Source: Sipunculus nudus (taxonomy: Eukaryota; Annelida; Sipuncula; Golfingiida; Sipunculidae). Taken from it: DNA of 64,000 nucleotides. Below, piece by piece: positions 58,645 to 64,000 of this stretch. The stretch spans positions 11,214,729 through 11,278,728 of the forward strand of contig CM049314.1 in assembly GCA_026874595.1 (NCBI GenBank), in the 5' to 3' direction. The notes under the pieces are model-generated. The model worked only from the letters and a program-made list of their open reading frames with translations, was not told the DNA's origin and searched no databases. The translations under genes were made by a program, and so were the position numbers. How positions within the stretch are numbered: the first letter of the stretch is position 1; each line of letters begins with the position of its first letter.

Positions 58645-58773
58645 GGCGGCCATCTTGGATTTCAGGCCGTTAGAATGCTAAAAAAATGCCACCCTAATTT
58701 TTCTATTGTTTATACTATCATCTAACAAAATCAATTGAGTTTTTGCTTTTACCAAAAAAAAATACACAAAGTT
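58645..58773 (-). repeat. Right TIR of copy B
   Basis: Inverse of the left TIR, from ggcggccatctt to tacacaaagtt. It lies 340 bp upstream of the start codon of the copy B gene, so it probably contains or borders the element's promoter. Confidence 0.7.
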
Positions 58774-61700
58774 TTTTTTCAAGACAAATGAGTCTACACT
58801 AATATGCTCTAATTGTCTCTGCAAGGATTAATTGTGTGTTTGTCTTGGTTGGTTTGTTGGTCGGTTGTTATTTTCTTGTTAGCAACTTCTTTTTAGAAGT
58901 TAAGAATATATTGACATAGGGAAATTTTAGTGAATGTTGCATGGGTATGACCCAAAGAACGTTCCATTCAATATGGGAAATAATCAACAAAATGTTTTTG
59001 TTCAAAAGATTCTTTACCAATGTCAGTTAGGGGATTTTTGCTCCCGGTCGAGGGAGAAACCGACGTCATTCACTGTTATTATGGGCCGCATTTGTTCTGT
59101 AGGGCAGAGTTGACCTGTGATGCAATAAGCCAATAAGTGCACCGTGTCAGACATTTCTCTCGGCTGCGAGTCATATATTTCCTTCTGTTACTTCCTGTGG
59201 TAATTGCGGAGGTACATATGCGGTCTCTGGCTGCTTTCTAGTTATGACTTTGAGTGGGTGGCGAGGTGACTAAACTTCAATCAGAAGACTATTATCATAG
59301 TCCCTTTTCTTATTTTAGAATAAGAAAGGGACAGTTTCTTCTTGGTACAATAAACATCGATTTCAAATGAAACCTAGAAATCTGCATTCCAAAAAATGCA
59401 AACCATTTGTTTGCATTCACTTATTTGCAAATATTTGCAAGGTCCATTCGGACCCCCCCCCATCCCCACCGGATAAGCTCCTGCTTGTCGCATATAAGTT
59501 ATTACATCTTTCCTCCAGACATGCATGCGTTATCTTTGGATTGGATATTTATCCGTCTATAATATAATGGTGTTTTTTGTGTGTTCTGTTTTGATGACGT
59601 ACTGATTAGTACAGCACAGTCCTTACACTTGCAGCCATGAGCTTTTTACTCCCATGTACTGTAATATCACATTTTCTGCAAATCTCGATCAGACAAGATC
59701 AGCAAAACGCCATGCCACAGTATACGAGTGTTTTAACATATTAAACATGAGCATGGGCGGGGGAATGGGGGATATATTTTAATGATAATTTATTATTTTA
59801 AACAAATCGGAGCACAAATTTGTATTTCGCACGATCATTGAATTGAGGGGAAAAGCTAATGTTTCATACTATTATAATATTTTTATTATTACTGGATATT
59901 GGTATCACACGCACAGCAGGTATTACTGAAATTTACACAGCAGGTAATACTGAGGAATGCAGAATATAAATGCACAGCTGTAATGCACAACTTCATAGTT
60001 GCCACAGAAATAACCTTACTGAAAAGGAGAATCCACCTTAATGTGTTAGAGAGCTATGAATAGTCAGGTATTAAGAAAAAGGAGAAAGACAATGATTTAA
60101 ACATTATGGTACATTTTTATTAATTAAAAACTGTTCAAATAAAGTAATCATTCTAAAGGCTTTGCACATGCCACGCAAGCTACCTAATATATTTCTTTTT
60201 ATCGCATACCTGAGACTGATCTTTGAATTTGTTGAGGTAATCAGGGGTGATTTGGAATCTCCAGTAGTTTCTAAAATTATAATGGAACTATCGGACAAAC
60301 AAGCATAAGTCCCTCTTGTTTTTTTCCATACAAGTGGTATCAGTTTGGTTTTATACCATTTTGCAGACCCATTGAACCCCGCTTCTAAATCATCGCTTTT
60401 GCAGATTCACAGTGTAAGTCTTTTTCAGATGACTCTGTAGCGTCATTTCTGAACACGTGCATCTCTACATTTGTTATTCCGATTAATCCAACAGAGATTT
60501 TCAAAAATTGTAAGTAAGGAATAAACACTTTCTCGCAGCGCTCACTTTTTGCAGAGCTGAGACATTTTCACCACACATTTCACGGGCTGAGCTTCAAGAT
60601 CGCTGACGAACCATGCTTCACAGTTGATGACTGACGACGCTTGAATGATGATGTAATAATGGACTTTGAATTTAACGACCGTGAAACATATATTTACTTT
60701 TCATATTGTGCAGATGACCAATTTGGTGACATTAATATCGTTATAGGTCGTTTCGTTTCACTGTATGGTATGAGGGTTCCTTGACTTCATGTGGAAGTCA
60801 CCACACAATTCTCTGATCAGGTTATTATGAGTACAGTATATGTATATGTTACAGAGAGGATATGACGTCCTACTCTTCCTACTGAAAATTAAGTTTCCCA
60901 CATGAGCCTCAAATTCTCCAGATTATACGTTTTAAACTGATATTGAAAGGTACGCAATTTTGGACCGGATGGAATCTCGAATGACTCGAAAACACAGAAT
61001 AACTGGTAAGTTTTCTTTGATATTATTTAAAGCAGTTTAAATAAATAGTAATTAATTCGAGGACCTACAAAAAAATTGCTGACCCTAAAATGCTCGCACA
61101 AAAAAAGAAATATCATACTAATTAAAAAAACGACTTTTTTTATTTTCATTTTCAATCATCTTTTAAAAGGGAAGTCTATTCAGCTGATCCACTGTTTTTC
61201 AGTAGGTCCTTGTTCAAGGATATTTCTGCAAAGCGCTGCCTCTTAAGTTGTTACACATTTGCATTCTGTACACATTCAGTCCAAAAATGAATGAATGTAC
61301 TGATCGAGGGGTTCAGATAACGGACACTATAATGTTAGAATTAACCAAGTAAGATTATTGAGGAATTTTGGAACCAAGCTCTGTGACCATGCAGGTGCTG
61401 TTTGAAATGTTCATTTTTGTATGCCATAAATAGTAGGCCTCTGTTCTCCACACTAATAAAACCTTTGCGTCAAATTCATATTAGCGTCAAATCCCATAGA
61501 TCTTATATTTAATTCAAGTTGAGTCACACAAAGAGATACTTTATAATACTTACTCACTAAAAATAAACACCAAATATTTTTACATGAATATAAACCATAG
61601 CGGCCTTTGTTATTTTTTCAATATCACTTGAATTTAAATCACCACGTCTCATAAACTACAAAGCCTTACGTCACAAAATTTGAATATTTATACAAAGCTG

Positions 61701-62416
61701 CAAAGTCCATATTTATTTATAATTTTGCCCTGGATGTGACCCTGACTTGAATACCCGCATCAAGGCGATCGCAATCTGCATGTGGAAGTATTAATAAACA
61801 GTTGATTTACATAATAATAGACAAAATATTCAGCTTTGGCAAGATATAACCTGTACTGATACTTAATGATGCAGGTTGTCAGTAAATGAAGCCCTGGTAT
61901 ACACCCCGGCCCGCTCAGTCAAATGTCAGGATTAATTACATCAAATCCCGCTTACGAACCTGGAAATCTAGACCCATTCAAATGAACCGAATAATGTTCG
62001 ATAGGACACACACACATTTACAAATTGACCAATGTAATAATTTATTCAAGTTATTTTTTAGGCGAGCACCGTTTTTAGATCATTTCTGTTGATATAATCC
62101 AGCCTTTAGGAATGTACTCACACCGTCGTTCCAGGAATTATTTAATGGATACGTTTTACAATCATCAAATGCTTTTATGATGAAAGTCACGTGGATTACC
62201 TCTGAAATAATTTGGTTTTTTTTTATATTAAAAGGAAAAATCCGCTATTCTGAATTTGTCTCACAACTGGGAACGTTAAATGTGTCATGGAATATACCTG
62301 CAACACAAAAAATGGTCATACTTTGTTTTCTTACGAGTTAATAGAAGTCACCTAAATTCACCTTACTTTACTCTAATTTCTTCATGCACACTTGCTGTGT
62401 AAGCAACATCTCTCTG

Positions 62417-62479
<63 letters not shown>

Positions 62480-62841
62480 TTCAATTTTATATGATCATTG
62501 TATTACTAAGCAAATATTGTGAATAACACAATTACATCCTTGGTACATCCTTCCGGCCACGTACAATATATAAGGTTGTATTGATTTATATAGACCATTT
62601 CTTTCTTTCATTGATTCCTCTAAATCTTTCTTTTGTTTCGTGTCGTATATCCCAAACTTCTTGGTCGAATAAAACTAATTGATGGTCTAAGGGCCTCAAG
62701 GAAACTAATATATCGATAGAACGACTTGAAAATCTGTCATCCTGTCGTACTTCGTACACGTGTTACGTACGCACTGATGGATTTGATTAGTAAAAAGTAT
62801 ATACAATTAATATAAAATATAATATCAAAATTTATTATTAA

Positions 62842-62875
<34 letters not shown>

Positions 62876-63435
62876 ATTATTATATTAATGTATACTATTA
62901 AGAGTTATCCATAATTGTGAATGATATAGAATTTTACGTTTTAAGGGAATAACTGTCGGTAAAGTACACCTTCATTCGATTAAATTTTTTAATTGTTATT
63001 TTAGCATTTTATTTTTATGCATTTTAAAAACTAAACAACTGAACAAAAACACATTTCTCCTTAATAAAAATAAATAATAAAAAATAAACCATCTTTGCAT
63101 ATTATCAATTCCTTTTATGGAGTTATAAGACATTGATTTGAACGACAATCATGTGTCGGTTTTACCTTGACTTGCATCACTTTTGAACAGACAGCTAACG
63201 TTTTTCACGTTTATTTTAGCGGCGTCAACATGTCAGCCATGAGCAATGACGTCATAGATACGCGCACGTATACGCATTTTGAACAACGTAAATGTAGTTT
63301 TAATTTAAAAAAAAATGTTTTTTTTTTGGGGGGGGGGGGTAGGGGAAGGATCAAATGGAAAATTTTTTGTTGTTGGATTCGATCACGCATAACCTCTTGA
63401 CTTTATTTTCTGAAAGCATTCAATTTATCATTAAA
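58774..63435. other. Long stretch without recognisable genes
   Basis: AT-rich, stop-dense in all frames and poor in the repeat types seen elsewhere in the window. It holds a CT/TA microsatellite (62407-62480) and a TTA run (62844-62872). Confidence 0.4.
62407..62480. repeat. (CT)n(TA)n microsatellite
   Basis: A CT run is followed by a TA run in gene-free DNA. Confidence 0.95.
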
Positions 63436-63648
63436 ATGGCTTGTACTGAATTCGCGCGGGCACACAACATTTATTACTTTGCAGTCAGATCCAGGCGCCA
63501 TATCACGGGGCGGCCTCTATCAAATAACATTAATCATTTAGAATTCTGGCGCCATCGGTTGACAGAAGAAGAACAATTCATTCAGCGGGAAAACCCTATT
63601 ACTACCCGGATCATTAAACTTGTCACCTGTCAGTTAAATGAGAAGTGA
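63436..63648 (+). CDS. Small open frame of unknown nature
   Basis: The ATG at 63436 opens 70 codons to TGA at 63648, ending RIIKLVTCQLNEK. Base composition is richer in GC than the surrounding DNA and the product is charged with no membrane segment. I do not recognise it. It may be an exon edge, a transposon remnant or chance. Confidence 0.2.
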   Translation: MACTEFARAHNIYYFAVRSRRHITGRPLSNNINHLEFWRHRLTEEEQFIQRENPITTRIIKLVTCQLNEK

Positions 63649-64000
63649 TTTGGATATACATACTATATGCATATACATGCCAAATACAACGTATAAATAC
63701 ACCTGGGTTTCCAAAGGGGTCATTACCTGGCGAGAAGTCACTAGGTTCAGGTGAGTTCATTTATTTTAACCTTCCATATACAACATCTAAAATGGCAGTA
63801 TGGCCATTGTTGGTTTGATAACTGCTACTACAGAAGCTGATCTGAGTCTTGGTGTGAATGCCTAGAATGTGCAGCTTGATTTTTTAAAACAGTGAACCAT
63901 TTGTATAAAAAATCATTAAAACATAGCATTATTAATGTCCACTTTTAACAATTAATAATGAAATAAGATGTAAAGTATTATTAATGTCATATTAAAGAGT

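Larger units (their letters stand above)
50959..58773 (-). mobile_element. DNA transposon with TIRs and transposase plus FEN1-like nuclease (Academ-like), copy B
   Basis: Inverted repeats of about 130 bp bound the element: left 50959-51088, right 58645-58773. Shared blocks include GGTAAAAGCAAAAACTC, AATTAGGGTGGCATTTTTT and GAAATCNAAGATGGC, with divergence between the blocks. The single long gene between them reads right to left. As I recall, Academ is the DNA transposon superfamily whose coding region joins a DDE-type core to an XPG nuclease in many lineages, which fits. No target duplication could be fixed because the outermost bases lie in A/T runs. Confidence 0.6.

Overview
The window is animal nuclear DNA, most likely from a bivalve mollusc or another lophotrochozoan. 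It is AT-rich, genes are split by GT-AG introns, and most of the sequence is decayed mobile elements of types common in bivalves: Helitron-like elements carrying minisatellites, tRNA-headed SINEs, Ty3/Gypsy, hAT, long-TIR elements and large transposase/nuclease genes. The organism call is inference; no sequence was searched against a database.

Two host genes can be assembled exon by exon. (1) Plus strand, 9398-21714: a seven-exon gene of 712 codons that I recognise as BIVM (basic, immunoglobulin-like variable motif-containing protein). All splice phases agree and the summed length is divisible by three. (2) Minus strand, 45650-40513: a four-exon gene of 380 codons for a single-pass type I membrane protein. 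It has a signal peptide, a Cys-rich glycosylated ectodomain, a Pro/Ser/Thr stalk, one membrane helix, and a cytoplasmic tail rich in tyrosine motifs, including three YxN sites. I do not recognise its family.

The most unusual signal is inside BIVM. Intron 3 opens with about 62 copies of a 67-bp unit that consists of the last 53 nt of coding exon 3, its splice donor and the first 14 nt of the intron. Intron 6 opens with about 41 copies of a 31-bp unit built the same way from the last 20 nt of exon 6 plus donor plus 11 nt of intron. A third array, about 13 copies of a 41-bp unit, runs up to the acceptor of exon 6. One gene therefore carries two separate exon-donor minisatellites, with dozens of competing 5' splice sites. 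The long repetitive ORFs between 11.5 and 15.9 kb come from this array and are not genes.

The rest is layered mobile DNA. At 0.35-6.7 kb (minus) and 51.0-58.8 kb (minus) are two decayed members of a family whose long product combines a DDE-transposase-like region, a PIN/FEN1 (XPG)-like nuclease region and a Cys-rich C-terminus. The second copy lies between inverted repeats of about 130 bp, so it looks like a DNA transposon of Academ type. Each copy is split by a different Helitron-like minisatellite element. At 22.5-24.5 kb one Helitron-like element is nested in another. At 27.9-33.6 kb two related elements stand head to tail; one holds a 2.7-kb Mutator-like element with a 9-bp target duplication, and the other supplies the empty site. 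At 33.6-37.6 kb a dead Ty3/Gypsy element is cut by a hAT-type insertion with an 8-bp target duplication. Smaller remnants are a LINE reverse transcriptase piece (44.6-45.0 kb), an integrase-type transposase (48.0-49.4 kb), about five SINEs, a MITE (7.8-8.4 kb), and an array of alternating GAATTC/CCCGGG palindromes (38.5-39.3 kb). I see no convincing gene from 58.8 kb to the end.
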